Assembly: GCA_902763555.1 (NCBI GenBank)
Contig: CACWSI010000008.1
Span: 1-32,663, forward strand
Length of the DNA stretch: 32,663 nucleotides
Direction of reading: 5' to 3'
Source: an uncultured Erysipelotrichaceae bacterium
GTDB lineage: Bacteria > Bacillota_I > Bacilli_A > RFN20 > CAG-826
A program made the translations under genes and the position numbers. Below, piece after piece: positions 14,275-21,872 of the stretch. The notes beneath the pieces are model-generated. The model saw only the letters and a program-made list of their open reading frames with translations. It did no database searches and was not told where the DNA came from. Numbering within the stretch: the first letter of the stretch is position 1; every line of letters starts with the position of its first letter.

Positions 14275-14305
14275 AAAATAAAAGACCTTTCTATTCAAGG
14301 CCCTT
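14275..14305 (-). promoter_or_regulatory. Probable expression platform of the FMN riboswitch
   Basis: Downstream of the aptamer the minus strand has GGCCTT, then GAATAGA, then AAGGTC, which can pair as a 6-bp stem with one G-U pair. The 3' arm contains the AAAGG ribosome site of the transporter gene and is followed by a T-rich stretch. The helix could sequester the ribosome site or act as a weak terminator. Which of these applies cannot be decided by eye. Confidence 0.45.
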
Positions 14306-14312
14306 AAAAAAC

Positions 14313-14420
14313 TACTTCTTTCATCCAGACTTTACTGTCGCCACTTGAATTTCACAAGTTCCTGCCTTATTTTGAGGCTCGCGGGGTTTACCGCCGGTCG
14401 CTTTTCGCTGCCCTGAAGTG
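14313..14420 (-). promoter_or_regulatory. FMN (RFN) riboswitch aptamer
   Basis: The minus strand carries the RFN element consensus in order: TTCAGGGCAGCG, GACCGGCGGTAAACCCCGCGAGC, GGCAGGAACTTGTGAAATTC, GGCGACAGTAAAGTCTGGATGAAAGAAG. These form the multi-helix junction that binds FMN. It sits directly in front of the ECF transporter gene, so uptake should be shut off when FMN is high. A -10 (TATAAT, 14432-14427) places the transcription start at the aptamer's 5' edge. Confidence 0.97.
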
Positions 14421-14456
14421 ATTACTATTATATACCTTTATTTGTTAAATAAAATA

Positions 14457-15158
14457 CTATAACGCTTTATTCTTTATTTCCCCATATAAACGTGGGTATT
14501 TTTTAGGTGTTTCTTTTATCTTTTTAATATAAATAAATGATCTATTTTCTTTTGATTCTGGTAATTGATCTTCATAGATATAATCAATTTCACAGTTGAG
14601 TTTCTTTAAAGCACCTTGAGCTTCTGCAATTTCTTGCTCAAAACCTGGGCCTTTCATAGCGATAAATACACCACCAACTTTAAGGAGAGGAACCGCCAAT
14701 TCGATAAGGATTCTTAAAGAGGCAACCGCTCTAGCAGTAACCACCATAAATCTATCTCTATTTTCCCTAGCAAATTCTTCTGCACGAGCTGCTATTCCAG
14801 TGACGTCTAGGCTCTTTTCCTTAGCGTAGTCTTCAATGAACTTCACTTTTTTAGCGGTGCTATCAAGGGCAAAAACATGAGCTTTTGGAGAAAGAATTGA
14901 TAATACAACACTTGGGAAACCAGCCCCTGCACCAATATCTAAAATATCTAATCCTTCAAAGTTTTGATTATTTAAAAGAAGTGCACTATCAAAGAGCATC
15001 TTTTCCACGAAAGATTCTTCATCTTTAATCGCGGTAAGATTGAAACTTTCATTTGTTTTTAAAACATGTCTCATGAAATCCCATAAGAGTTCTAATTGTT
15101 GTTCGTTGCAGTTAATACCACGATTATTTAATTCTTTCACAAATGTTTCTTTATTCAT
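14457..15158 (-). CDS. rsmG: 16S rRNA (guanine-527-N7)-methyltransferase RsmG (GidB)
   Basis: The 233-aa protein has a Rossmann methyltransferase core. The S-adenosylmethionine-binding motif LDIGAGAGFPSVVLSI begins near residue 90, and the family-typical ARAVASLRILIELAVPLLK follows. It methylates G527 of 16S rRNA; loss is linked to low-level streptomycin resistance in other bacteria. The ATG at 15158 follows GAGGAAG and overlaps the mnmG stop by 8 bases, so the two are translationally linked as in the classical gidA-gidB pair. No terminator is obvious between it and the FMN riboswitch promoter. Confidence 0.96.
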   Translation of the reverse strand: MNKETFVKELNNRGINCNEQQLELLWDFMRHVLKTNESFNLTAIKDEESFVEKMLFDSALLLNNQNFEGLDILDIGAGAGFPSVVLSILSPKAHVFALDSTAKKVKFIEDYAKEKSLDVTGIAARAEEFARENRDRFMVVTARAVASLRILIELAVPLLKVGGVFIAMKGPGFEQEIAEAQGALKKLNCEIDYIYEDQLPESKENRSFIYIKKIKETPKKYPRLYGEIKNKAL

Positions 15159-17022
15159 GGATCTTCCTCACATTAAAAATTAAAACACTGATATCACTTG
15201 GATTGACACCAGATATACGAGAGGCTTGACCGATGGTCATTGGTCTCACTTTATCTAGTTTTTGTCTAGCCTCTAATGCTAAACCATCCATATTTAAGAA
15301 ATCCATATCACTAGGGATTTTCATTTCTTCTAATTTCGCCATATTCTTAGCTTCTCTAATTTGCTTAACAATATAGCCTTCATATTTAGCGATGATTTCC
15401 ACTTCTTCAATGGCAAATTCATCTAATTCGATATCTTGGATTTCAGGAACAAACTTCACTAAATCAACATAAGATACTTCTGGTCTTTTTAATAATTCAA
15501 AAGCTTGGATACCACCTTGAAGTGGATTTGAATTAATGCTTTCTAACCATTCGTTAATATCTTTTCTAGAACCTAAATAAATAGATTTAAGAATTTCGAT
15601 AACTTTATTAACGTTATTAACTTTGTTAATGTAGTGAGAATATCTCTCTTCTTTAATTAAGCCAATATCATGACCAATTTCGGTTAATCTCATATCAGCG
15701 TTATCATGTCTTAAAATTAAACGGAATTCCGCGCGTGATGACATTAAACGGTATGGTTCTTCTGTACCTTTAGTAACTAAGTCATCAATCATGACACCAA
15801 TATAGGCTTGATCACGACGGAGCACTAATGGTTCCTTACCGTCGATTTTAAGGCAAGCGTTAATACCCGCCATTAAGCCAAGAGCAGCAGCTTCTTCATA
15901 ACCAGATGTGCCACAGATTTGGCCACCAATGAATAAACCCGGCCATTTCTTAATCTCAAGATTTGAACCATATTCTTCTGTTCTAATAGCGTCATATTCA
16001 ATCGCATATGCGTATTTAAGGAAAACAGCATTTTCAAAACCTGGCAAAGAACGCACCATTTCTTCCTGGACTTCAACAGGCATAGATGTTGAGAAGCCTT
16101 GTAAGTAAATAGAATCGGTATATCTAGACTCAGGTTCTAAGAATAATTGGTGTCTTTCTTTATCCGCGAAAGTGACAATTTTTGATTCAATAGATGGGCA
16201 ATATCTTGGACCCACACCAGTCACTAAACCACTAAATAAAGCAGAATCTTTTAAGTGTTCTCTAATAATTTCATGTGTTCTTGGTGTAGTGTAAACCAAG
16301 TAGCAAAGTTCTTGCTCTTCAATTGGAATGAATTCCTTTGTTTCATAAGAGAAGGCTAAGTGCTTATTTGTCCCTGGTTGAGGGGTAGCTTTACTAAAGT
16401 CAATTGAGTCTCTTTTGATTCTTGGAGGAGTACCGGTTTTAAGTCTAAATGTTTCAATACCAATACTTCTTAAGAATGGAGAAAGACCTAAGGATGGTTT
16501 TTGTCCATCTGGGCCTTCATCTTTAACATCATGGCCACGGAAAATCTGACTTTCCATATAGGTGCCGGTTGTTAAAATTACACATTTTGAGCGGACTTTT
16601 GCGCCGTTTTCGAGAATTACACCGTGAATTGCATTGTTTTCACAGATTAAAGCGGTAACCATTCCTTCTTCTAAAGTAAGGCTATCTTCTTTGGCCACTA
16701 ATTCTTGCCAATATTTAGGATATTCAAGCTTATCTTGTTGGGCTCTTAGACATTGAACGCCAGGACCTTTACCAGTATTAAGCATTTTTAATTGTAAGTA
16801 ATGATGATCGGCCGCAATACCCATCATGCCACCTAAGGCATCGATTTCTCTAACGACAATACCTTTAGCGGAACCACCGATAGAAGGGTTGCATGGCATA
16901 TTGCCAATCATTTCTTTATTTAAGGTTAAAAGTAATGTCTTCTTGTTCATGTGGGCACAAGCAAAAGCGGCCTCTAGGCCTGCATGTCCACCACCAACAA
17001 CAATTACATCGTAATCAAACAT
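15151..17022 (-). CDS. mnmG: tRNA uridine-5-carboxymethylaminomethyl modification enzyme MnmG (GidA)
   Basis: The 623-aa protein begins with the FAD-binding GGGHAGLEAA (10-19) and has the GidA signatures GNMPCNPSIGG and TGTPPRI. The C-terminal helical domain ends with SRISGVNPSDISVLIFNV, the MnmE-interacting region. With MnmE it builds the cmnm5 modification on U34 of certain tRNAs using FAD and methylene-tetrahydrofolate. Length matches the family (about 625-630 aa). Its ATG overlaps the sufB stop by 1 base (TAATG), so it is coupled to the SUF operon; an FMN-regulated riboflavin transporter lies two genes downstream. Confidence 0.97.
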   Translation of the reverse strand: MFDYDVIVVGGGHAGLEAAFACAHMNKKTLLLTLNKEMIGNMPCNPSIGGSAKGIVVREIDALGGMMGIAADHHYLQLKMLNTGKGPGVQCLRAQQDKLEYPKYWQELVAKEDSLTLEEGMVTALICENNAIHGVILENGAKVRSKCVILTTGTYMESQIFRGHDVKDEGPDGQKPSLGLSPFLRSIGIETFRLKTGTPPRIKRDSIDFSKATPQPGTNKHLAFSYETKEFIPIEEQELCYLVYTTPRTHEIIREHLKDSALFSGLVTGVGPRYCPSIESKIVTFADKERHQLFLEPESRYTDSIYLQGFSTSMPVEVQEEMVRSLPGFENAVFLKYAYAIEYDAIRTEEYGSNLEIKKWPGLFIGGQICGTSGYEEAAALGLMAGINACLKIDGKEPLVLRRDQAYIGVMIDDLVTKGTEEPYRLMSSRAEFRLILRHDNADMRLTEIGHDIGLIKEERYSHYINKVNNVNKVIEILKSIYLGSRKDINEWLESINSNPLQGGIQAFELLKRPEVSYVDLVKFVPEIQDIELDEFAIEEVEIIAKYEGYIVKQIREAKNMAKLEEMKIPSDMDFLNMDGLALEARQKLDKVRPMTIGQASRISGVNPSDISVLIFNVRKIHE

Positions 17023-18422
17023 TAACCGACACTACCTTCCATATCCATTTTAATAAGTTGATTTAATTCAACCGCATACTCCATTGGGAGTTCTTTACTG
17101 AATGGTTCAATGAATCCCATGATGATCATTTGTGTGGCATCTTTTTCAGAAATGCCACGAGACATCAAATAGAATAATTGATCCTCAGATATTTTACTCA
17201 CTGTGGCTTCATGTTCAATATAGGAAGTATTATTTTTAACTTCGTTATTTGGAATTGTGTCACTATAAGATTGTTCATCAAGAATTAAAGTATCGCATTC
17301 AACATGGCTTCTGCAGTTTTTAGCGTTTTTCATGTGTCTGACAGTACCACGATAGTTAGCAACACCACCACCCTTAACAATTGATTTAGAAATAATTGTG
17401 GATGAAGTATTACTTGCTAAGTGAATCATTCTTGAGCCAGCATCTTGGTATTGGCCTTTACCGGCAACCGCGATAGAAATACATGTACCTTTAGCGCCTT
17501 CCCCGGCTAAGATAACCGCTGGATATTTCATATTTGTACCTGAACCAACGTTACCATCAATCCAGTCCATAGAAGCACCTTCATAGCAAATAGCTCTTTG
17601 AGTAACTAAGTTAACAATATTCGTGCTCCAGTTTTGCACTGTGGAATAACGGCATTTAGCATTCTTTAAAACAATAATTTCCACCACGCCTGAATGTAAT
17701 GATTCTTTAGAATATGATGGAGCGGTACAACCTTCCACATAGTGGACGTCTGCACCTTCATCAACGATGATTAATGTTCTTTCAAATTGGCCAGTCTTTT
17801 CATTGTTAATTCTGAAATAGGATTGTAATGGCTTTTCTAAATGCACACCTTTTGGTACATAAACGAAAGAGCCGCCAGACCAGCAAGCACCATTTAAAGC
17901 GGAGAATTTGTTATCTCTAATTGGCACTACTGTACCAAAATATTTCTTAAAGATTTCAGGATAGAGTTTTAAACCCATATCTGTGGAAAGGAAAATAACA
18001 CCTTTTTCTTCCACTTCTTTAAGCATGTTATGATAAACGACTTCGGATTCATATTGAGTGGATACACCAGCGAGATATTTTTGTTCAGCTTCTGGAATAC
18101 CTAATTTTTGGAAAGTGTTTTTAACAGTTTCTGGAACATCATCCCAGTTCTTTGTTTCGCCATTTGCCATACGAGTAAAGTATGTATAGGAATCAAAATT
18201 AAGCATTGATAAATCTGGACCAAAACTTGGCATAGGCATTTCTTGGAAGGCTTTAAAAGCTTTGAGTCTGAACTCAAGCATCCATTCTGGTTCATTTTTT
18301 AACTTAGATATTTGTCTAACAACATCTTCGGTAAGACCAATGCCTGTGTTAACAATAGAAATATCTTCGTCTTTGAAACCGTATTTATAATCTTCTTGGA
18401 ATTTAACTTCGTCTTTTGACAT
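17022..18422 (-). CDS. sufB: Fe-S cluster scaffold subunit SufB
   Basis: The 466-aa protein shows the SufB signatures: an N-terminal region with [12 protein letters not shown], a beta-helix core with [18 protein letters not shown] and [10 protein letters not shown], and the conserved C-terminal block [34 protein letters not shown]. SufB forms the SufBC2D scaffold on which clusters are built. Length equals that of Bacillus SufB (465 aa). The ribosome site AAAGGATAAGTAAT precedes the ATG, which is 1 base after the sufU stop. It is the last gene of the suf run, and its stop overlaps mnmG. Confidence 0.97.
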   Translation of the reverse strand: MSKDEVKFQEDYKYGFKDEDISIVNTGIGLTEDVVRQISKLKNEPEWMLEFRLKAFKAFQEMPMPSFGPDLSMLNFDSYTYFTRMANGETKNWDDVPETVKNTFQKLGIPEAEQKYLAGVSTQYESEVVYHNMLKEVEEKGVIFLSTDMGLKLYPEIFKKYFGTVVPIRDNKFSALNGACWSGGSFVYVPKGVHLEKPLQSYFRINNEKTGQFERTLIIVDEGADVHYVEGCTAPSYSKESLHSGVVEIIVLKNAKCRYSTVQNWSTNIVNLVTQRAICYEGASMDWIDGNVGSGTNMKYPAVILAGEGAKGTCISIAVAGKGQYQDAGSRMIHLASNTSSTIISKSIVKGGGVANYRGTVRHMKNAKNCRSHVECDTLILDEQSYSDTIPNNEVKNNTSYIEHEATVSKISEDQLFYLMSRGISEKDATQMIIMGFIEPFSKELPMEYAVELNQLIKMDMEGSVG

Positions 18423-18423
18423 A

Positions 18424-18852
18424 TTACTTATCCTTTAGAATCTCTTCTGCGGCATTCCAACCAATGGTTGCGCATCTGATTCGTGCTGCTTGTTTGCTTG
18501 TGTTAATAAACACAATTGCTTCATCTAATAATTCTGCATCGAATTCTTCTTCGCGCATCATATGATGGAAGGCATCAATAACCTTTCTGCCTTCGCTGAT
18601 TTCTTTTCCTTTTAATAAATCACACATGATATCTGTGCTTGATGTTGAGATTGTGCAAGCTGTGCCATCAAAGCAAGCATCAGTGATGATATTACCTTCT
18701 ACGAGTAAGAAGATATCTAAATCATCAATGCAGTTATCAGAGTGCATATGGACTTTTTCATAGCCTTCCTTAGGAGGTTGGTGTTTATTTTGTGGATCAG
18801 AATAATGGTCCATGATGATGGATCTCATCATATCGTTAGTTAAAGTAGGCAT
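18424..18852 (-). CDS. sufU: SufU zinc-dependent sulfurtransferase
   Basis: The 142-aa protein matches SufU/IscU-like proteins. The three metal ligand cysteines are C41 (SDNCIDD), C66 (GTACTIS) and C127 ([10 protein letters not shown]), with Asp43. The usual NPxCGD is changed to SDNCIDD, losing the glycine, although the ligands are kept. In Gram-positives SufU carries zinc and accepts persulfide sulfur from SufS rather than being the scaffold. Its ATG lies within the end of sufS (17-base overlap), consistent with obligate partners. Confidence 0.93.
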   Translation of the reverse strand: MPTLTNDMMRSIIMDHYSDPQNKHQPPKEGYEKVHMHSDNCIDDLDIFLLVEGNIITDACFDGTACTISTSSTDIMCDLLKGKEISEGRKVIDAFHHMMREEEFDAELLDEAIVFINTSKQAARIRCATIGWNAAEEILKDK

Positions 18853-20065
18853 CTAAAATGTCACCTCCATTAATAATTGCATCGACGAATGTATCGATGT
18901 CCTCTTTGCTTGTATATAAGTAAGTCGACATTCTGCATGTCGCTTTTGTGTCTAAATAGTTATCTAATAACTTCGCGCAGTGTTCACCTGAACGAATCGC
19001 AATGCCTTTATAGTTAAGTAATGTGGATTCATCTTGTGGGAATACACCCTTGATATTAAATGTTAAAATACCGTTTCTCGCATCTTTGTTGTAGATAATG
19101 ATATTTTCATAATCTTTAAGCTTTTCAATAGCGTAATCGATTAATTCTTCGTCGTGTTTATGAATATTTTCAATACCGATTTCTTTAATAAATTTAACCG
19201 CTCTACCAAAGCCTAAAATACCAGCGATATTAAGTGTGCCCGCTTCAAATTTGTATGGAGGTAAACGGTAATCAACTGTGCCATCTTTTTTAAAGATTGA
19301 GTTCATACCGCCACCAGAAACAAATGGGTCCATAGCGTTTAATAGTTCATATCTACCAATGAGAGCACCAACACCGGTTGGACCACACATTTTATGCGCT
19401 GAAAAAGCAAGAAAATCGATACCAAGGTCCTTAAAATCGACTTTTAAGTGTGGCACAGATTGCGCGCCATCAACGACCATAATTGCACCAAATTCATGGG
19501 CAATCTTCGCAAATTCTTTAACGTCTGCAACATAGCCTAAGACGTTACCAACTTGGGCTAAAGAAACAATCTTAGTGTTCTTGCTCATGACTTTTCTTAA
19601 GTTCTCTGGAAGGATCTTACCATCAACGATGTCGACATATTTAATAACCGCTCCTGTTAATTCCGCGATTCTAAACCAAGGAAGAACATTGGAAGCATGT
19701 TCCGCAACGCTGATGACGATTTCATCACCTTTCTTAAGGAACTTTAAGCCATAGCCATAAGCCACTAAATTTAATGCACCAGTAGCGCCATCAGTGAAAA
19801 CGACTTCATTTTGTTCAGCGTTCACTAAAGTAGCAACTTCTTTACGTGCATCTTCAATCATGACATCAACTTTATAAGATAAATCATAATCCCCACGATG
19901 AGAATTACTATTATACTTTGTATAATACTCGGTAATTGCATCGATAACACATTGTGGTTTGAATGTGGTTGAACAGTTATCAAGGAAAACAAGAGGTTTA
20001 TTTTGCATCTTGATGTCACTATTTAACATTGGGAACTCTTTTCTAATCTTATAAACGTCGTACAT
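18836..20065 (-). CDS. sufS: Cysteine desulfurase SufS
   Basis: From the ATG at 20065 the protein has 409 residues of the class V aminotransferase fold. PLP-binding Lys225 lies in FSAHKMCGPTG, Asp199 in VVDGAQSVPH, and the sulfur-carrying Cys363 in RSGEHCA. It takes sulfur from cysteine and passes it to SufU. The start was placed after AAAGGAG, which lies within the sufD coding end; a frame extension to 20083 would overlap sufD and has no homology. Length is typical (about 406 aa). Confidence 0.97.
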   Translation of the reverse strand: MYDVYKIRKEFPMLNSDIKMQNKPLVFLDNCSTTFKPQCVIDAITEYYTKYNSNSHRGDYDLSYKVDVMIEDARKEVATLVNAEQNEVVFTDGATGALNLVAYGYGLKFLKKGDEIVISVAEHASNVLPWFRIAELTGAVIKYVDIVDGKILPENLRKVMSKNTKIVSLAQVGNVLGYVADVKEFAKIAHEFGAIMVVDGAQSVPHLKVDFKDLGIDFLAFSAHKMCGPTGVGALIGRYELLNAMDPFVSGGGMNSIFKKDGTVDYRLPPYKFEAGTLNIAGILGFGRAVKFIKEIGIENIHKHDEELIDYAIEKLKDYENIIIYNKDARNGILTFNIKGVFPQDESTLLNYKGIAIRSGEHCAKLLDNYLDTKATCRMSTYLYTSKEDIDTFVDAIINGGDILDAYFN

Positions 20066-20066
20066 A

Positions 20067-20864
20067 TTACATTCTCCTTTCAATTAAAGAAGAAATATGA
20101 TTTTTAACGTCTTCTTCTTTGAAACCTTCAAGAATTGGGTTTAAGTAACCCCAGGTAATTAATTCTTTAGCGGTTTCTTCACTTAATCCACGTGAAGTTA
20201 AGTAGAATAAATGTTCATCATTTATCTTACCGACGACTGAACCATGGCTGGCTTCAAGATCGTTTTCATCAATTTTTAAAACTGGTTTTGTGGAAGCATC
20301 ACTGCTTTCATCAAAGACCATAATTTTGGAATTTTGTTGCGCTTTACTTTTCACCGCGCCTTTAAAGACGTGAGATGTACCAGCAACGACAATTTTGCCT
20401 TTATCTTTGCAGATTCCATAGCAATCAAATTTACCATACGTTCTTGGTGAAATATGGTCGATAGAAACATCCACTAGTTTTTTATCTTCGCCAGCGACTA
20501 AAGAAGCTACTTTATATGTACATGTAGCGCCTTCTTCCACTAAGTTGACCTTACAGTGAAGTTCTAATGTTTTCTCCGCAAAATCAGCGAAATAGCCATT
20601 AAGTGTGGCGTTATTCTTCACTGTAATGTTGATATTTGATGATTTCATTTCATCTTCAGCGATGAATGATAATCTAACATTACTATCTTGATTAATAACA
20701 ATATTTAAATCTTTAATATCTTTTAAATTATCTAAAAGAATATCGCAAATTGAATTAACCTCTATTTCGATTTCGACTTTTTCACCAGATAGAAAAGCAC
20801 CATCGATGAAATAATCACCACTGGAGATAGTATTTTTGATGTTGGAAATAATAGTTCTTTCCAT
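20067..20864 (-). CDS. sufD: Fe-S assembly subunit SufD, short form
   Basis: The 265-aa protein holds the SufB/D family C-terminal block: HVFKGAVKSKAQQNSKIMVFDESS, LKIDENDLEASHGSVVGKI and LFYLTSRGLSEETAKELI. Its position between sufC and sufS supports SufD. It lacks much of the N-terminal region: SufD is usually 420-440 aa. It pairs with SufB in the scaffold complex and is bound by SufC. The ATG follows GGAAAG and is 1 base after the sufC stop. No in-frame upstream coding remnant is present, since sufC abuts it, so the short form appears native. Confidence 0.9.
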   Translation of the reverse strand: MERTIISNIKNTISSGDYFIDGAFLSGEKVEIEIEVNSICDILLDNLKDIKDLNIVINQDSNVRLSFIAEDEMKSSNINITVKNNATLNGYFADFAEKTLELHCKVNLVEEGATCTYKVASLVAGEDKKLVDVSIDHISPRTYGKFDCYGICKDKGKIVVAGTSHVFKGAVKSKAQQNSKIMVFDESSDASTKPVLKIDENDLEASHGSVVGKINDEHLFYLTSRGLSEETAKELITWGYLNPILEGFKEEDVKNHISSLIERRM

Positions 20865-20865
20865 A

Positions 20866-21684
20866 TTACTTAATGCTTTCCTTCACAGCGCATGTACCGA
20901 TGGAGACTTTATTCATTTCAACATCGTCTTTTTCAATATTGACACCATATTCTGTCTTGATGAATTCATAGCCAGTTTGGTCAATACGTTTGAAGATTTC
21001 TGGACCACCATCTAAAACGATACGACCGTTAATCATGACGACCGCTCTTGTTGGGTGGATCATGTCAAACAAACGAGCATAGTGAGAAATCACGAGGAAA
21101 CCATGACCTTCAGCTTTTTCTTTATTAATGACATCAGCGACAACTTGCATAGCATCGACGTCTAAACCTGAGTCGATTTCATCAAGCATCGCGAGTTTTG
21201 GTTTTAATAATTCCATTTGAAGGATTTCATTTCTCTTCTTTTCACCACCGGAGAAACCTTCGTTTAATGATCTAGTCGCTAAATCGAATGGCATTTTTAA
21301 TTCTTTTGTGGCTTGGTCTAATACTTTATAAAAATTATATGTAGAAATTGGTTTTTCTCTGCGGGCATTAACTGCGGCTTTTAGAAAGTCAGAGTTAATA
21401 ACGCCTGGAATCTCACTAGGTGATTGCATGCCTAAGAACAATCCAAGTTTAGAACGTTCGTCAACAGATAACTCTAAGACATTTTTATCATCAAAATAAA
21501 TGCTACCTTCTGTGACTTCGTATCTTGGATGACCCATGATGACACTTAAAAGTGTCGATTTGCCGTGTCCGTTAGGACCAAGTAACGCTACTGTCTCGCC
21601 TTCAGAGACTTCAAGGTTTACGCCTTTAAGTATTTCTTTTCCGTCAACACTAGCGTGTAAGTTGATTATTTTTAAAGTAGACAT
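20866..21684 (-). CDS. sufC: Fe-S assembly ATPase SufC
   Basis: The 272-aa ABC-type ATPase has Walker A GPNGHGKS (36-43), the signature FSGGEKKR (near 148) and Walker B LAMLDEIDSGLD, the typical SufC form. SufC drives conformational change of SufB and SufD. It is about 15-20 residues longer than usual at the C-terminus (after residue 250). It is the first gene of sufC-D-S-U-B, preceded by a promoter with a 17-base spacer. No transmembrane partner is adjacent, which argues against a transporter role. Confidence 0.97.
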   Translation of the reverse strand: MSTLKIINLHASVDGKEILKGVNLEVSEGETVALLGPNGHGKSTLLSVIMGHPRYEVTEGSIYFDDKNVLELSVDERSKLGLFLGMQSPSEIPGVINSDFLKAAVNARREKPISTYNFYKVLDQATKELKMPFDLATRSLNEGFSGGEKKRNEILQMELLKPKLAMLDEIDSGLDVDAMQVVADVINKEKAEGHGFLVISHYARLFDMIHPTRAVVMINGRIVLDGGPEIFKRIDQTGYEFIKTEYGVNIEKDDVEMNKVSIGTCAVKESIK

Positions 21685-21710
21685 ACCTCTTACCTCAAAT
21701 TCCGTGAAAT

Positions 21711-21739
21711 ATTCTACTTATAAGAAACTATATAAGCAA
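21711..21739 (-). promoter_or_regulatory. Promoter of the suf-mnmG-rsmG operon
   Basis: On the minus strand TTGCTT (21739-21734) and TAGAAT (21716-21711) have 17 bases between them, about 27 bases before the sufC start. I see no IscR-like site. The sequence ATACGATAA occurs twice upstream (21743-21751 and 21778-21786). Confidence 0.6.
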
Positions 21740-21792
21740 ACGATACGATAATTTTTGTTTTTAAGAGCATGCTTTTCATACGATAAGAAGCG

Positions 21793-21842
21793 GTTTGTTA
21801 ACAAACTTGTTGCATAAAAAAATTAGAATATTTATAATATTC
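21793..21842 (+). promoter_or_regulatory. Foldase-gene promoter with two perfect inverted repeats
   Basis: TTGCAT (21810-21815) and TATAAT (21833-21838) with 17 bases between form the promoter. A 14-base perfect palindrome GTTTGTTAACAAAC (21793-21806) lies just upstream of the -35. A second perfect inverted repeat, GAATATT/AATATTC with 3 bases between (21826-21842), covers the -10. Such placement suits an activator or repressor site, but no regulator is identified. Confidence 0.6.
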
Positions 21843-21872
21843 GCGCTGTTATTTGAAAAAGGAGAGTTAAAA

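Noticed and set aside
15873-16108. Short frames inside mnmG on both strands
   Set aside because: They are out-of-frame readings of a well-conserved gene without ribosome sites or recognisable products.
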